Source: a virus. Taken from it: DNA of 64,000 bases. The notes below the pieces were generated by a model. The model saw only the letters and a list, made by a program, of their open reading frames with translations. It was not told the origin of the DNA and ran no database searches. Of this stretch, positions 16,133 through 24,092 are shown piece by piece. The number at the start of each line of letters is the position of its first letter. The stretch's first letter is position 1. The translations under genes and the position numbers were made by a program. The stretch is from IMG/VR virus record IMGVR_UViG_3300045971_000431, positions 23,756 through 87,755 of that record, one strand, 5' to 3'.

Positions 16133-16753
16133 TTGTTCTACGTCTACACGTATTCTTCCAACGGCGTTCCCTACTATGTGGGTAAGGGGCAAAAGGCTAG
16201 AGATGTGGTGCATCTCAACATGGCGAAAAATCCAAAGGTCGCGAAAGAAACCGCGTGCATCGCCGAAACGCGCAGGCTTCTAGAAGGTAACTCGCCAGTT
16301 GAAGTCAAGCGAGTGGCAGATGGTCTGTCCGAAGTCGAGGCTTTCGAATTGGAAAAAGCGCTCATCACCCAACACGGAAGACGCCAACATGGTGGGCTGC
16401 TAGTAAACAGGACCGCTGGAGGGCAGGGCGCCTGCGGCGCGGTTCGATCACCAGAAGAGCGAGCACGTGTTGGCGCAATGTTTAGGGGCATCAAACTTTC
16501 ACCGGAACGCTGCAAGAAAACGTCTGATTGGAACAAGGCCCATGGTAAGCGGCCACCGCTAAAATATGGCGCAGAACACCCACGTGCGAAGGCGGTTACT
16601 GTGCGCCTGCCGGACGGCACACACCACTCTGTACCCTGTTTGAAGGAATTTTGTAGCGTGAATGGGCTAAACATGTCGACGGTCCGCAACACTCTTTACG
16701 AGAAGAGACCCATCAAGCGCGGGCCATGGGCTGGCTTGATGCTCATGTGTTGA
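16133..16753 (+). CDS. GIY-YIG family endonuclease, probably free-standing homing type
   Basis: This 206-residue protein starts with YVYTYSSNGVPYYVGKG, a variant of the GIY...YIG catalytic core, followed by a helix with basic residues. The C-terminal region has a NUMOD-like DNA-binding look (SPEERARVGAMFRGIKLSPE and KEFCSVNGLNMSTVRNTLYE). Free-standing GIY-YIG enzymes of this kind (the T4 Seg proteins) spread themselves into related phages. The start is TTG with GGGAGA about 7 bases before it. It lies against the direction of its neighbours, overlaps the uvsW stop by 11 bases, and has its own late promoter: all signs of a later insertion. Confidence 0.75.
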   Translation: MFYVYTYSSNGVPYYVGKGQKARDVVHLNMAKNPKVAKETACIAETRRLLEGNSPVEVKRVADGLSEVEAFELEKALITQHGRRQHGGLLVNRTAGGQGACGAVRSPEERARVGAMFRGIKLSPERCKKTSDWNKAHGKRPPLKYGAEHPRAKAVTVRLPDGTHHSVPCLKEFCSVNGLNMSTVRNTLYEKRPIKRGPWAGLMLMC

Positions 16754-18152
16754 TCTTGGTTGTCTTCAGGACTGGGTACTTCGCTTCCGTGTACCATTTT
16801 TTACGTTCACGAAAATGTTTGCGAGCCCACTTCAGACAGGAGTGAACGTCCACACAGTGCACACGATCCTTGTCGTGACCCTTGCGGAGCGACCGGCCGA
16901 TGGACTGGATAGAGCGGATGAACCCCTTGCCAGCATCGATCATCATGAAATTAAAAATCCTATCGATGCTGATGCCTTGCGAAGCAATGCCGAAGGTTGC
17001 GATGACGATGAGGTCGTCACGGTTTTCGAACAAGTGGTACCACTCAGCCCGTACCTCGTTCTCGGTCTCACCTGCCAGGAACACGGAGTCCTTGATCAAC
17101 TTCTGCAGCGCCTTACCCTGCTTGATCGAGTTGACCAGCACCAGCGTGTTGCCGTACTGGTCTGCGCGAGTGATGACGAGGTCAGCGATCAGATCCAGGC
17201 GGGCTGGGTTCTTGTTGATGAATGACCGCTCGGTGCCGTAGTCAGGGAACTCCTCATCTGCTGTCTCTTGAATCTCGATTGGTTCAATCTCGAGCTGAGC
17301 AAGGTAGCCCATAGCGATCAGTTCGTGGGCATGGATCTCGTAGAGGATCTCACCGATGGCACCACGCAGGGTCATCTGATCGATCTTTGGTTTCGGGAAG
17401 GTGCCCGTGCAGCCGAAGCGGTAGGCGCAGTTCTTGCCATGGTTGTTGATGAGCTCGCCCACCACCTTGGCTGAAGCGCCGTGCGCCTCGTCCACGATGA
17501 TGCAGTGGAAGCTCTCAACGATGGCTGGGTTGTTCTGCAGCGCCTGCCACGTGGCAACCACGACCGCATGGCTGATGTCCTTCTTGGCTCCGGAGTATGT
17601 GCCAACATCAAGATTGCACATCGTGAAGGTGCCAACCGTCTGGCTCACGAGGTCCGAGGATGGCACGATGACCATCGTCTTCAGTTCGTTCTGTGCCATC
17701 ACATCTGCAAGTGCAGCGCAGATGAGGGTCTTGCCAGCACCCGTGCCAGCGATGATGAAGCCGGAGGTGGCGTTCAGGGCGGCATTCACCGCGTCCACCT
17801 GGTACGGCCGAAGCTTGACGCCCAGCTTGTGCTCAGGCTTGCGCAGGAACCATTCGGCATCCATGCGGGTTTCGATGATGTCGACTGGCCGGCGAAGGTC
17901 TCGAATCTCGATGTCGTAGCCCCAGGTTTCCAGGTACGGTGTGATCTCGTCCAACAACCGGAAGTAGACCTTCCCGGTCTTGTCAAAGAACCGAACCTTG
18001 CCATCCCACCGGCCGAGCTTGTAGAGCGGCATGAAGAACGCGCCCTCGACCATGATGGCGAACTTGTTCTCCAGCACTTGGTGGTCAGGCGGCTCGAGGC
18101 CAGAGATCTGGCAGTAGACCTCGTCTCGAACGGTGATGTAGGCCTTCTTCAT
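16743..18152 (-). CDS. uvsW: UvsW-like superfamily 2 helicase
   Basis: T4 UvsW unwinds branched DNA and R-loops and switches replication to the recombination-driven mode. This 469-residue protein has Walker A GTGAGKT (136-142), DEAH (221-224), a motif III-type CTGTFPK, and the C-terminal SIGRSLRKGHDKDRV that matches motif VI. The N-terminal 100 residues form the small DNA-binding part (YKLGRWDGKVRFFDKTGKVY), as in UvsW. Length agrees with T4 (about 500). It lies downstream of uvsY, as in T4-type phages. Confidence 0.9.
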   Translation of the reverse strand: MKKAYITVRDEVYCQISGLEPPDHQVLENKFAIMVEGAFFMPLYKLGRWDGKVRFFDKTGKVYFRLLDEITPYLETWGYDIEIRDLRRPVDIIETRMDAEWFLRKPEHKLGVKLRPYQVDAVNAALNATSGFIIAGTGAGKTLICAALADVMAQNELKTMVIVPSSDLVSQTVGTFTMCNLDVGTYSGAKKDISHAVVVATWQALQNNPAIVESFHCIIVDEAHGASAKVVGELINNHGKNCAYRFGCTGTFPKPKIDQMTLRGAIGEILYEIHAHELIAMGYLAQLEIEPIEIQETADEEFPDYGTERSFINKNPARLDLIADLVITRADQYGNTLVLVNSIKQGKALQKLIKDSVFLAGETENEVRAEWYHLFENRDDLIVIATFGIASQGISIDRIFNFMMIDAGKGFIRSIQSIGRSLRKGHDKDRVHCVDVHSCLKWARKHFRERKKWYTEAKYPVLKTTKINT

Positions 18153-18625
18153 TGCGCGAAGCGGAAGTGGCGTTCGAGGTTGTGGGAGCGGATGTAGGAG
18201 ATGGGCTTCGCGTCATGCAGCGGAGCAAGCATGAGACCCGCAGTGCTGAGGTGTGTCACGAGCAGCATGATGCGCATCGTCTCGATGGCAGAAATCTGTG
18301 CATCGGGTTCCAGACGAGCAGACACACGCACACCGTTCTCTTCCTCGTAGAAGGTGACAGAGCTGGTGGGGCCAATCGGATCCCACATGAGTACAGGCGG
18401 GGTCGACTTGATGGAACTGCCGCTGCTGTTCGAGTAGTTCAGATGGGCGACGCCTGCACCAATCGTGTAGGTGGTTCCCATTGATGGCTGTGGTGCAGCA
18501 GTCGGTATCGGCTGGTTGCTGAAGCCGTAGTTCTGTGGGTTGCCAACAACGGGTGCACCATTGCCGACATTGCCGTAGCTGTAGCCGCCATGGTATGGCT
18601 TTACTGAGGGATCAGAGGATGACAT
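18149..18625 (-). CDS. Hypothetical protein between uvsY and uvsW
   Basis: This 158-residue protein has a Gly/Asn/Pro/Tyr-rich, probably disordered N-terminal half (PYHGGYSYGNVGNGAPVVGN) and a folded C-terminal half (VTFYEEENGVRVSARLEPDA). ATG 18625 is chosen so that it only slightly overlaps uvsY; the longer frame would cover uvsY. Its ATGA overlap with uvsW indicates coupled translation. No family recognised. Confidence 0.6.
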   Translation of the reverse strand: MSSSDPSVKPYHGGYSYGNVGNGAPVVGNPQNYGFSNQPIPTAAPQPSMGTTYTIGAGVAHLNYSNSSGSSIKSTPPVLMWDPIGPTSSVTFYEEENGVRVSARLEPDAQISAIETMRIMLLVTHLSTAGLMLAPLHDAKPISYIRSHNLERHFRFAQ

Positions 18626-19073
18626 CTTGTAGTTCCGCAACTCGTAGTTTGGTGATATTCTGCAGCATCCAGCCCATCTGCTTGAACGCCTCGACGATTT
18701 CTTCCAGCTTGTCCCGCACGAGGGAGACCTCGATGACGAGCTGATTGTGTGCGACCATCTCAGGGCTACCGGCAATGAAGACGGTAGTCTCGCGGGCTCC
18801 GTAGGCGCGCTGGCCCTGCATCAGGTTCTTCAGCAGGCGCGACTCCAGTTTGCAGCTGAAGTTCTCGAGCAGCTTGACGACGTGCTTGGCTTCCTTGGCC
18901 CGCTGGCTGTAGAAGGCTTGGTGTTGTGGGAGGGTGCGTGCGATGACCTCGAGTCGCTCACCTGCAATCTCGAACATCTTCTCGGCGCCAGCAATGTCTT
19001 CCTCGAAAGCGTCGAGGATAGGACCGAGCTGCTCGGCAAGGCGAGACTCTTCAAGATCGAGTAGAGGACTCAT
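18612..19073 (-). CDS. uvsY: UvsY-like recombination mediator
   Basis: UvsY loads the UvsX recombinase onto DNA covered by gp32. This 153-residue protein has the right length, is almost wholly helical, and ends with the typical block EEIVEAFKQMGWMLQNITKL followed by a short basic helix. Its position between uvsX and uvsW agrees. The match is by motif and context, not exact sequence. Confidence 0.65.
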   Translation of the reverse strand: MSPLLDLEESRLAEQLGPILDAFEEDIAGAEKMFEIAGERLEVIARTLPQHQAFYSQRAKEAKHVVKLLENFSCKLESRLLKNLMQGQRAYGARETTVFIAGSPEMVAHNQLVIEVSLVRDKLEEIVEAFKQMGWMLQNITKLRVAELQDVIL

Positions 19074-19336
19074 TCGTGACCGCGATTGGAGATGATGAAT
19101 TCGTCAGTGTTGTAGTCGAAGTCGACCGTCTGATCGACTAGCAGATTCACAGTCTGCATGTCGGCGACTACCTTCGGCACTTGGAGTATTGTACAATCGA
19201 ACTGACGCTCATCAGCGTTAGGTATAAGGTCCACGTGCTGCCCTGCATGAGGAAGGGTGGTCACCTGGACTCGAAAGGAACTACCCGGCTCCAAGAGTTG
19301 AAGGATCTTGGACCGGGCACAGAGAGTGATTCGCAT
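19070..19336 (-). CDS. Hypothetical protein upstream of uvsY
   Basis: An 88-residue beta-rich protein (MRITLCARSKILQLLEPGSS), with an acidic end (VDFDYNTDEFIISNRGHE). ATGA overlap with uvsY. It is the first gene after a late promoter. No family recognised. Confidence 0.55.
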   Translation of the reverse strand: MRITLCARSKILQLLEPGSSFRVQVTTLPHAGQHVDLIPNADERQFDCTILQVPKVVADMQTVNLLVDQTVDFDYNTDEFIISNRGHE

Positions 19337-19365
19337 GATAGGGCGGGGCCGTAGTGGCCCTGCTC

Positions 19366-19373
19366 TATTTACT
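19366..19373 (-). promoter_or_regulatory. Late promoter AGTAAATA overlapping a stop codon
   Basis: Minus-strand AGTAAATAGA; its TAA is the stop codon of the upstream gene 19369-19548. It would give late transcripts of uvsY and uvsW. Confidence 0.5.
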
Positions 19374-19548
19374 CGGCTGCGTCGTCGGCTTCTGCCTTCT
19401 TCGGCAGGAGCGAGAGCTCGTCGATGGCGGTGCGAACTGCCTTGATGAGCTTGCCTTGTGACACAAACACCGTGGTCTTGGTGTCGGAGTCGGTGTCAAC
19501 GGTCAGGACGAAGCCGCCGTCGGCGAAGTGGATTGAGAGTCCGTTCAT
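19369..19548 (-). CDS. Small acidic-tailed protein coupled to uvsX
   Basis: This 59-residue protein, MNGLSIHFADGGFVLTVDTD at the start and EADDAAE at the end, overlaps the uvsX stop by 4 bases (ATGA). It is too short to stand out among competing frames, but the coupling and regular codon use support it. No family recognised. Confidence 0.6.
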   Translation of the reverse strand: MNGLSIHFADGGFVLTVDTDSDTKTTVFVSQGKLIKAVRTAIDELSLLPKKAEADDAAE

Positions 19549-20669
19549 GTGGTTTCCTTCTTGGCCTTACGGCCCTTTGTGGTTGGTGTTTCGTCTTGGT
19601 CGACGATGTTTTCGATCTCGTCTTCGCTGGGTTCCAAAGCCAACCCACGAGCAGCGATCGGCACGCACGCTTCATGAGCAAGCAGCTTGAGCGCGATGGT
19701 GTCATCGAACTCCTTCTCCTTGAACACGATTCGTTCGCCGTTGATCTCAGCGACGTAACTGAGCTTCTCGCCGGGTTGGGTGCCCTTGCCGGTCACGCCC
19801 ATTTCAACGAGCAGGTCCAGCAGACCAGACGTCGATGCCATGCCGCGGTTGTACGGCACGTCGAGCTCGACCTTGGTACCCAGCTTTGCGAACCGTGACT
19901 TGTAGGTCTCGAATCGCATGCGCACACCGGTGACAACGCCTTCATCCTTCAACTTCAGCTTCGTGACGATGCCGATGATCGAGGACGAGAACTTCGTCGA
20001 GTTGGTGATTGCCCAAGCACCGTCACCCATCATGACGTCTTGTGGGTACACGTGGTCCGTCACAAGCATCGTGATTGGCAGCCGACCCAAGTGAGCCACC
20101 GCCAGCCGAAGCATTGCCTTGCGGCGCTTGGCCAAGATGCCCTGGTCGGACTTGATCGTACCGTCGCGGTCGTAGTTCTCAAACTCCGTGGTGGAGCTGA
20201 GCATCGCCAACGAGTCAAGCACGATGATCGTCTTCTGCACCGCTTCACCGTAGTTGTCCTTGCCGTACGTCTTCTGGTAGTTCGAGAAGAACTCAGCAAG
20301 AACGCGGTTGACGTCTTCGATGGTCGCGACAGAGATATAGGTGAGAGCTTCTTCACGGATGTCGCACCCGATCTTCGACAGGTAGTCCACGTCGATGGCG
20401 TGTTCACTGTCAAGGAAGAGTACGTGGTAGCCGAGAAGCTGCGCCTGAAGAGCAATGTTCGACACGATGAAGCTCTTGCCAGCGCCGGATGGGCCTGCGA
20501 AAAGCGTAATCTTGCCGAGTGGAATGCCCTTCTTGAAGTCACCACTCAACGCGCGATTGAGGGCGTAGTTGCCAGTGCTCAACCAATGTTCGACAGTCCG
20601 CAGACCGACTCCCACTGTGTCAAGCTTCGCAACTTCCTTCTTGAACTTGTCAAGGAATGGTAGTGCCAT
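19545..20669 (-). CDS. uvsX: UvsX RecA-like recombinase
   Basis: UvsX forms filaments on single-stranded DNA and drives strand exchange for recombination-dependent replication. This 374-residue protein has Walker A GPSGAGKS (59-66), YHVLFLDSEHAIDVDYLSKI after it, and TIIVLDSLAML as Walker B. The C-terminus is acidic then basic (SEDEIENIVDQDETPTTKGR), as expected for interaction with partners. T4 UvsX is 391 residues. It follows gp32 and precedes uvsY. Confidence 0.95.
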   Translation of the reverse strand: MALPFLDKFKKEVAKLDTVGVGLRTVEHWLSTGNYALNRALSGDFKKGIPLGKITLFAGPSGAGKSFIVSNIALQAQLLGYHVLFLDSEHAIDVDYLSKIGCDIREEALTYISVATIEDVNRVLAEFFSNYQKTYGKDNYGEAVQKTIIVLDSLAMLSSTTEFENYDRDGTIKSDQGILAKRRKAMLRLAVAHLGRLPITMLVTDHVYPQDVMMGDGAWAITNSTKFSSSIIGIVTKLKLKDEGVVTGVRMRFETYKSRFAKLGTKVELDVPYNRGMASTSGLLDLLVEMGVTGKGTQPGEKLSYVAEINGERIVFKEKEFDDTIALKLLAHEACVPIAARGLALEPSEDEIENIVDQDETPTTKGRKAKKETT

Positions 20670-20687
20670 TGATCCTCCTGATGATTA

Positions 20688-20723
20688 AGAACAGAAGTAC
20701 CAGTTGCCTAGTACTTCCGTTCT
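20688..20723 (-). terminator. Hairpin between gene 32 and uvsX
   Basis: AGAACAGAAGTAC and GTACTTCCGTTCT form a 13-base inverted repeat with one mismatch and a 10-base loop. It could partly end gene 32 transcripts or mark an RNA processing site; no T-run follows. Confidence 0.5.
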
Positions 20724-20735
20724 ACATGGACCGAG

Positions 20736-21629
20736 TTACTCGGCAGCGCTGGCTTGTGCAGCCTTGGCAGCAGCGCGTTGGCGGAGCTGCTCAACGACGG
20801 ACAGCTTCGGAGCTGCGGTCGTCGTGGTGTCTGCTGCAGGAGTTGCAGCAGCTTGCACGGCAGGCTTGGCCGTCACGGCAGGCTTGGCGGCAGGGGCCGG
20901 AGCTTCGTCGTCACCACCGCTTTCGGGCATCGAGGCACCAGTCTGATCGGCGATCAGCATGGCTTCGAGCTGCTCACGACCCGTCTTCGGGGTACGGTAA
21001 GCCTTCAGGTCGTACAGCGTGATGGCTTCGATGATGTCATCAGCCACGTCGGTCTGCTTCGGTGCGAAGCCAGAGGTCTGGTACGAGGCGTACTCACCTG
21101 ACTTGGTCTTCTTGATGCGGAAGTTGTAGCCGCCCTTCAGCTCGTACGGAGCCTCTTCCAGATCGCCAGACTTGAATGCTGCCTGGATCTGGTTGAAGAT
21201 GGCCGGACCGAAGTCGATCAGCTTCACGAGTTGCTCAGCGTCATGTTCGACAGGGCTGTCGATCACGAGCACTTGGCCGAGGTAGCTCTTCTTGCGGTAG
21301 TACTTCTTGCCCAGGGTCTGGTTGTGGTCTGGGGACTTCTCGTCGTAGTAGCCCTGCGACAGCGTGCAGATGGGGCAGTCTTCGCCGTACATCTTCAAGC
21401 ACGCGACAGTTTCCTTCTTGCCGTTGATGACGAGTTCGTGCGTCAAGTTCTCCACAAGGAAGCCCATGCCGTTGTCGTCGTCTTGGTCGGGGAGGAAGCG
21501 CACCGTGGAGGTGCTATCGTGGGGAGCCTTCCAAAATGGAAACTTCAATTTCCACGTTTGGTCTCCACCACCGCCTTGGGTCTTCTGGGCGAAGTTTGCG
21601 GCGAGTTCTGCGAGTGTCTTCTTAGCCAT
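20736..21629 (-). CDS. 32: Single-stranded DNA-binding protein gp32
   Basis: gp32 coats single-stranded DNA and organises the replication, repair and recombination proteins. The 297-residue protein has a basic N-terminus (MAKKTLAELAANFAQKTQGG), an OB core (KLKFPFWKAPHDSTSTVRFL), the zinc-site cysteines in GEDCPICTLSQGYYD and a C-terminal tail that is Ala/Glu/Asp-rich, though less acidic than T4's. T4 gp32 is 301 residues. It has both an early-type and a late promoter and a structured leader of about 150 bases. Confidence 0.95.
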   Translation of the reverse strand: MAKKTLAELAANFAQKTQGGGGDQTWKLKFPFWKAPHDSTSTVRFLPDQDDDNGMGFLVENLTHELVINGKKETVACLKMYGEDCPICTLSQGYYDEKSPDHNQTLGKKYYRKKSYLGQVLVIDSPVEHDAEQLVKLIDFGPAIFNQIQAAFKSGDLEEAPYELKGGYNFRIKKTKSGEYASYQTSGFAPKQTDVADDIIEAITLYDLKAYRTPKTGREQLEAMLIADQTGASMPESGGDDEAPAPAAKPAVTAKPAVQAAATPAADTTTTAAPKLSVVEQLRQRAAAKAAQASAAE

Positions 21630-21674
21630 GGTTCAAAACCTTTCAAAGTTACAAATTGATTGAGTGTACAAAAG

Positions 21675-21696
21675 TTGCACGTCTTCCGACGTGCAA
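21675..21696 (-). promoter_or_regulatory. Stem-loop in the gene 32 leader
   Basis: TTGCACGTC and GACGTGCAA form a perfect 9-base-pair stem with a 4-base loop just after the late promoter, followed on the minus strand by CTTTTG. It resembles a terminator or attenuator placed in a leader. Confidence 0.55.
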
Positions 21697-21698
21697 GG

Positions 21699-21706
21699 TA
21701 TTTATA
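21699..21706 (-). promoter_or_regulatory. Late promoter TATAAATA for gene 32
   Basis: Perfect octamer on the minus strand about 70 bases before the gene 32 ATG. Confidence 0.75.
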
Positions 21707-21785
21707 CGGAACCGCCTGCTTTCAGCGACTCAACCTGCAAATGTCAGTGTACTGCGGTAACGCAAGTGCTTAACTGACAAGAGCT

Positions 21786-21793
21786 ATTGTAAC
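21786..21793 (-). promoter_or_regulatory. Early promoter GGTTACAAT for gene 32
   Basis: TACAAT on the minus strand, just after a strong terminator hairpin and about 157 bases before gene 32. Unlike other early promoters here, it makes a long leader, one that can fold (TGTCAG pairs with CTGACA). Confidence 0.5.
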
Positions 21794-21796
21794 CAG

Positions 21797-21820
21797 AAGG
21801 GGGACCACGTGGTCCCCCTT
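21797..21820 (-). terminator. Strong hairpin terminator after HD-kinase gene
   Basis: AAGGGGGACCAC and GTGGTCCCCCTT form a 12-base palindrome, 24 bases in all. It separates the gene 21843-22988 from the gene 32 promoter. Confidence 0.65.
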
Positions 21821-21842
21821 TCAGGTCGGTTACAACCTAGAC

Positions 21843-22988
21843 TTAGGTCTCGCGATGGTAGACCTGGATGACTGCATCTACCTCGCTGCCCTTCCACGCA
21901 GAGGTCTGCGCGAAGTACTGCTGCTTCAAGGCGGTGTACGGAACCTCCTTGTCGCCACGCGTCTTCTGACGGGCCAACAACGTCTTGAACGTCGTCCAGA
22001 ATTCCACCGCCACGATCTTCATGTGCAATGCGCGGGCTTGCTGCACGTACTGCGCGCGAACCTTCTTCGAGCCGTTGGTGTTGTCGACGATGACATCAGC
22101 CGAATTGCATGGGAACACACGCAACTCCTCGAAGCGGTCAGCGATCCTCGCATTGGCGAAGGCACGAAACGCGCTGTCGTTGGCGAAGGTGTAGGCCACC
22201 GCATCGCGGTAGTCTTGCTTCACGTCCGTGCCGGCACCGAACGGCGTCGTCATCTTGTTGAAGTACTCCAAGCGCATCTCATCCAACGACAAGACGACCG
22301 ACGACCGCTTCTCGTACTGAGCACGCCACGTGGACTTGCCCGAACCTGACGGCCCGACCAAGATGTAGCAGATGCCCTTGCGAGGATCCACGACATGCGT
22401 CTCCAACGGAACCGCCTTGAACTGCGCGATCCAATCTGCGACGGCCTTCAACTTCTCTTCCATGCCGTCGCTGATGCGCCCGAAAGCGTCCGACTGCAAG
22501 TGGTCGTAGAAGCACTCCTCGTCCTCACGCAAGGTGTGGGCGACGGCCGTGCGCAATGCAGAGACCTTCACCTTGTCCTTGTAGCCGAAAGGCAAGTGAT
22601 GTTCGATGATCCAGCGGACCTGACGTGCTTCATCCGGCGTGAGCAACTGCTGCAAGAACGGGTCCGTCAACCACGTTTCCGTGAAGGTGACAGCCGAGTC
22701 CTGCTCGTGGCCTGCGTACCGACGGTACGTGCCAGAGCCGTCCTTCTTCTCGAGTACTTCTTCGGCAGCAGGCTTGCCCGTGTCGTGGAACAACAAGGCG
22801 ATCGACGTGATCTTGTTCTGCTGAGGCGTGCGGAGAGGTGCGAGGTTCGTCGCGTACCAGTCCAACGCCATCTCGGTGTGAACCGCTACGTTCTCTTCAC
22901 GGTGCCAAGGGGAGGCCTCGACAGTTGCGACCAAGCCGGCCCACGCTGGGGTCTGCTTGAAGTGTTCGATGTATTGCTGGTAGTCCAT
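21843..22988 (-). CDS. HD-Pnk: HD phosphoesterase fused to 5'-polynucleotide kinase
   Basis: This 381-residue protein joins two end-healing domains. Residues 1-190 are an HD domain: VHTEM (H37), LLFHDTGK (H68, D69), H94 and IIEHHLPFG. Residues 205-381 are a P-loop kinase: VGPSGSGKST (about 211-220), SLDEMR, DNTNGSKKVRAQYVQQARAL and a lid with RQKTRGDKEVP. The order matches the characterised bacterial HD-Pnk enzymes, which remove 2',3'-phosphates and phosphorylate 5'-OH ends. A phage would use this to repair tRNA cut by host defence nucleases, as T4 Pnkp does. No partner ligase is seen in this window. It has a leaderless-type early promoter. Confidence 0.75.
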   Translation of the reverse strand: MDYQQYIEHFKQTPAWAGLVATVEASPWHREENVAVHTEMALDWYATNLAPLRTPQQNKITSIALLFHDTGKPAAEEVLEKKDGSGTYRRYAGHEQDSAVTFTETWLTDPFLQQLLTPDEARQVRWIIEHHLPFGYKDKVKVSALRTAVAHTLREDEECFYDHLQSDAFGRISDGMEEKLKAVADWIAQFKAVPLETHVVDPRKGICYILVGPSGSGKSTWRAQYEKRSSVVLSLDEMRLEYFNKMTTPFGAGTDVKQDYRDAVAYTFANDSAFRAFANARIADRFEELRVFPCNSADVIVDNTNGSKKVRAQYVQQARALHMKIVAVEFWTTFKTLLARQKTRGDKEVPYTALKQQYFAQTSAWKGSEVDAVIQVYHRET

Positions 22989-22994
22989 GGAGCC

Positions 22995-23023
22995 ATTATA
23001 TCACGGCTTCCTGCGGATGTACA
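22995..23023 (-). promoter_or_regulatory. Early promoter TGTACA-17-TATAAT with extended -10
   Basis: The minus strand reads TGTACA (23018-23023), 17 bases, then TGATATAAT, six bases and ATG 22988. This is the best-formed sigma-70-type promoter in the window and lies inside the 3' end of the upstream gene. Confidence 0.75.
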
Positions 23024-23492
23024 CCTTTTGTGTGGTCACGTTGATCGCATCGGACTTGATCGTGATGGGGCCGGTGATGTTCAGATACGGCGGCCAAAGA
23101 TCCTGACGTGTCGGCTTCGGCGCAGCGATTGGCTCGAAGTAGACGACCAGCATGCGTGCACCACCGGAACCCACGAATCGATACTCGTAGCCCTTGATCT
23201 TGAAGCCAGGAATGGTCAGGGTCGGCAGCGCGCGCCAGTCGTTGACACCGCCTTCCTTCGTCAGACACTTTCCTTCATCGCGCCACGTAACGAACGAGGT
23301 GCGCGGGCAGATGAGGATCTGGCCGTCGGCTGCAGTGTCGTTCTGCAGTGGGCCGAACACCATGACGCGAGGCGCTGTGTCGAACGACACCATGCTCGAT
23401 GGGCTCGTGCTGTCCGACTGGGGCGGGTGCGAGGAGCCGTGGGCGAACGCCGAGGTGGCGGTCAGAAGGGCGAGGGCGAGGAGATGGTTCAT
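23001..23492 (-). CDS. Secreted protein with signal peptide, unknown function
   Basis: This 163-residue protein begins MNHLLALALLTATSAFAHGS, a clear signal peptide cut after the AFA-type site. The mature part has two cysteines (ILICPRTSF, GKCLTKEGG) that could form a disulphide, and strands such as RFVGSGGARMLVVYFEPIAA. ATG 23492 is coupled to the upstream gene (ATGA). It should act in the periplasm; no family recognised. Confidence 0.6.
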   Translation of the reverse strand: MNHLLALALLTATSAFAHGSSHPPQSDSTSPSSMVSFDTAPRVMVFGPLQNDTAADGQILICPRTSFVTWRDEGKCLTKEGGVNDWRALPTLTIPGFKIKGYEYRFVGSGGARMLVVYFEPIAAPKPTRQDLWPPYLNITGPITIKSDAINVTTQKVYIRRKP

Positions 23493-23704
23493 GGTGCGGT
23501 GGGTTCTTTGGTGCCGTCGGAGAAGCCAAGTTGATAGGCCCCGTTGAGAAGGAAGACGTGCTTCTTGAGCTCTTCGTCGGTCCAGCCCGAATACGTGCGA
23601 ACTCTCTTCCCCTTGTACAAAACCTCGGCCTGGCCCGGCAGAAGAAAACCGCGTGATTCTTCGGTGATCTTGTAGGTGTATGGCTTGCGTTGACCGAGGT
23701 TCAT
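23489..23704 (-). CDS. Small hypothetical protein
   Basis: This 71-residue protein begins MNLGQRKPYTYKITEESRGF and carries TYSGWTDEELKKHVFLLNGA, a short helix-type motif. ATGA overlaps couple it to both neighbours. The longer frame to 23794 is excluded as it would lie in the upstream gene. No family recognised. Confidence 0.55.
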   Translation of the reverse strand: MNLGQRKPYTYKITEESRGFLLPGQAEVLYKGKRVRTYSGWTDEELKKHVFLLNGAYQLGFSDGTKEPTAP

Positions 23705-23955
23705 CGCTGCACCTTCGCTGTGTACGACGGTCCTTGACCCTGCTTTGCTGGCCGCTTGCGGATCGTCTGCTTGTGGGTGACTTGGCCGAACCACTCAGCA
23801 GGGATCTCGACGAGCACCCCACGGCGGAGACGGTGCGGCTTGCCATCGATCATCTGCACCTTGGCCCGAGACCGCCGTGGCCGGTTCTGAAGCTGCTCGA
23901 GCAGCTCAGCCATCGTACGAGCGGTGAGCGGTGTCTTGGGCCGAAGCTTGCTCAT
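23701..23955 (-). CDS. Small basic protein, possible nucleic-acid binder
   Basis: This 84-residue protein is very basic (NRPRRSRAKVQMIDGKPHRL and HKQTIRKRPAKQGQG). It is coupled by ATGA overlaps to both neighbours. Nucleic-acid binding is a guess from charge. Confidence 0.55.
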   Translation of the reverse strand: MSKLRPKTPLTARTMAELLEQLQNRPRRSRAKVQMIDGKPHRLRRGVLVEIPAEWFGQVTHKQTIRKRPAKQGQGPSYTAKVQR

Positions 23956-24092
23956 TGCTCTTCAAACCACCGGCGGCCGGTGCTCCAGAGCACCGCGCTA
24001 CCCAAGACGAGCACCACGAGGATGAACGGGCTGAGCACGATCCACGCGAGTAGATCGAGCACCGGATTCTCAAAGCGACCAACGCGGTTCAT
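23952..24092 (-). CDS. Tiny single-span membrane protein
   Basis: This 46-residue frame starts at ATG 24092 and overlaps both neighbours by 4 bases. It has one membrane segment (LLAWIVLSPFILVVLVLGSA) flanked by short polar ends, with a basic C-terminal side (STGRRWFEEQ). Small early membrane proteins in phages often alter host membranes or block superinfection; no specific function can be named. Confidence 0.6.
   Translation of the reverse strand: MNRVGRFENPVLDLLAWIVLSPFILVVLVLGSAVLWSTGRRWFEEQ

Noticed and set aside
22395-23534. Plus-strand open frame of 379 codons
   Set aside because: It lies opposite the HD-kinase and secreted-protein genes, is full of Arg, Val and Leu from antisense GC-rich codons, and has no start signal or motif.
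23493-23846. Extension of the secreted protein to 281 residues
   Set aside because: The added part is Arg/Ser-rich antisense-like sequence through two coupled genes; the signal peptide at ATG 23492 fits much better.
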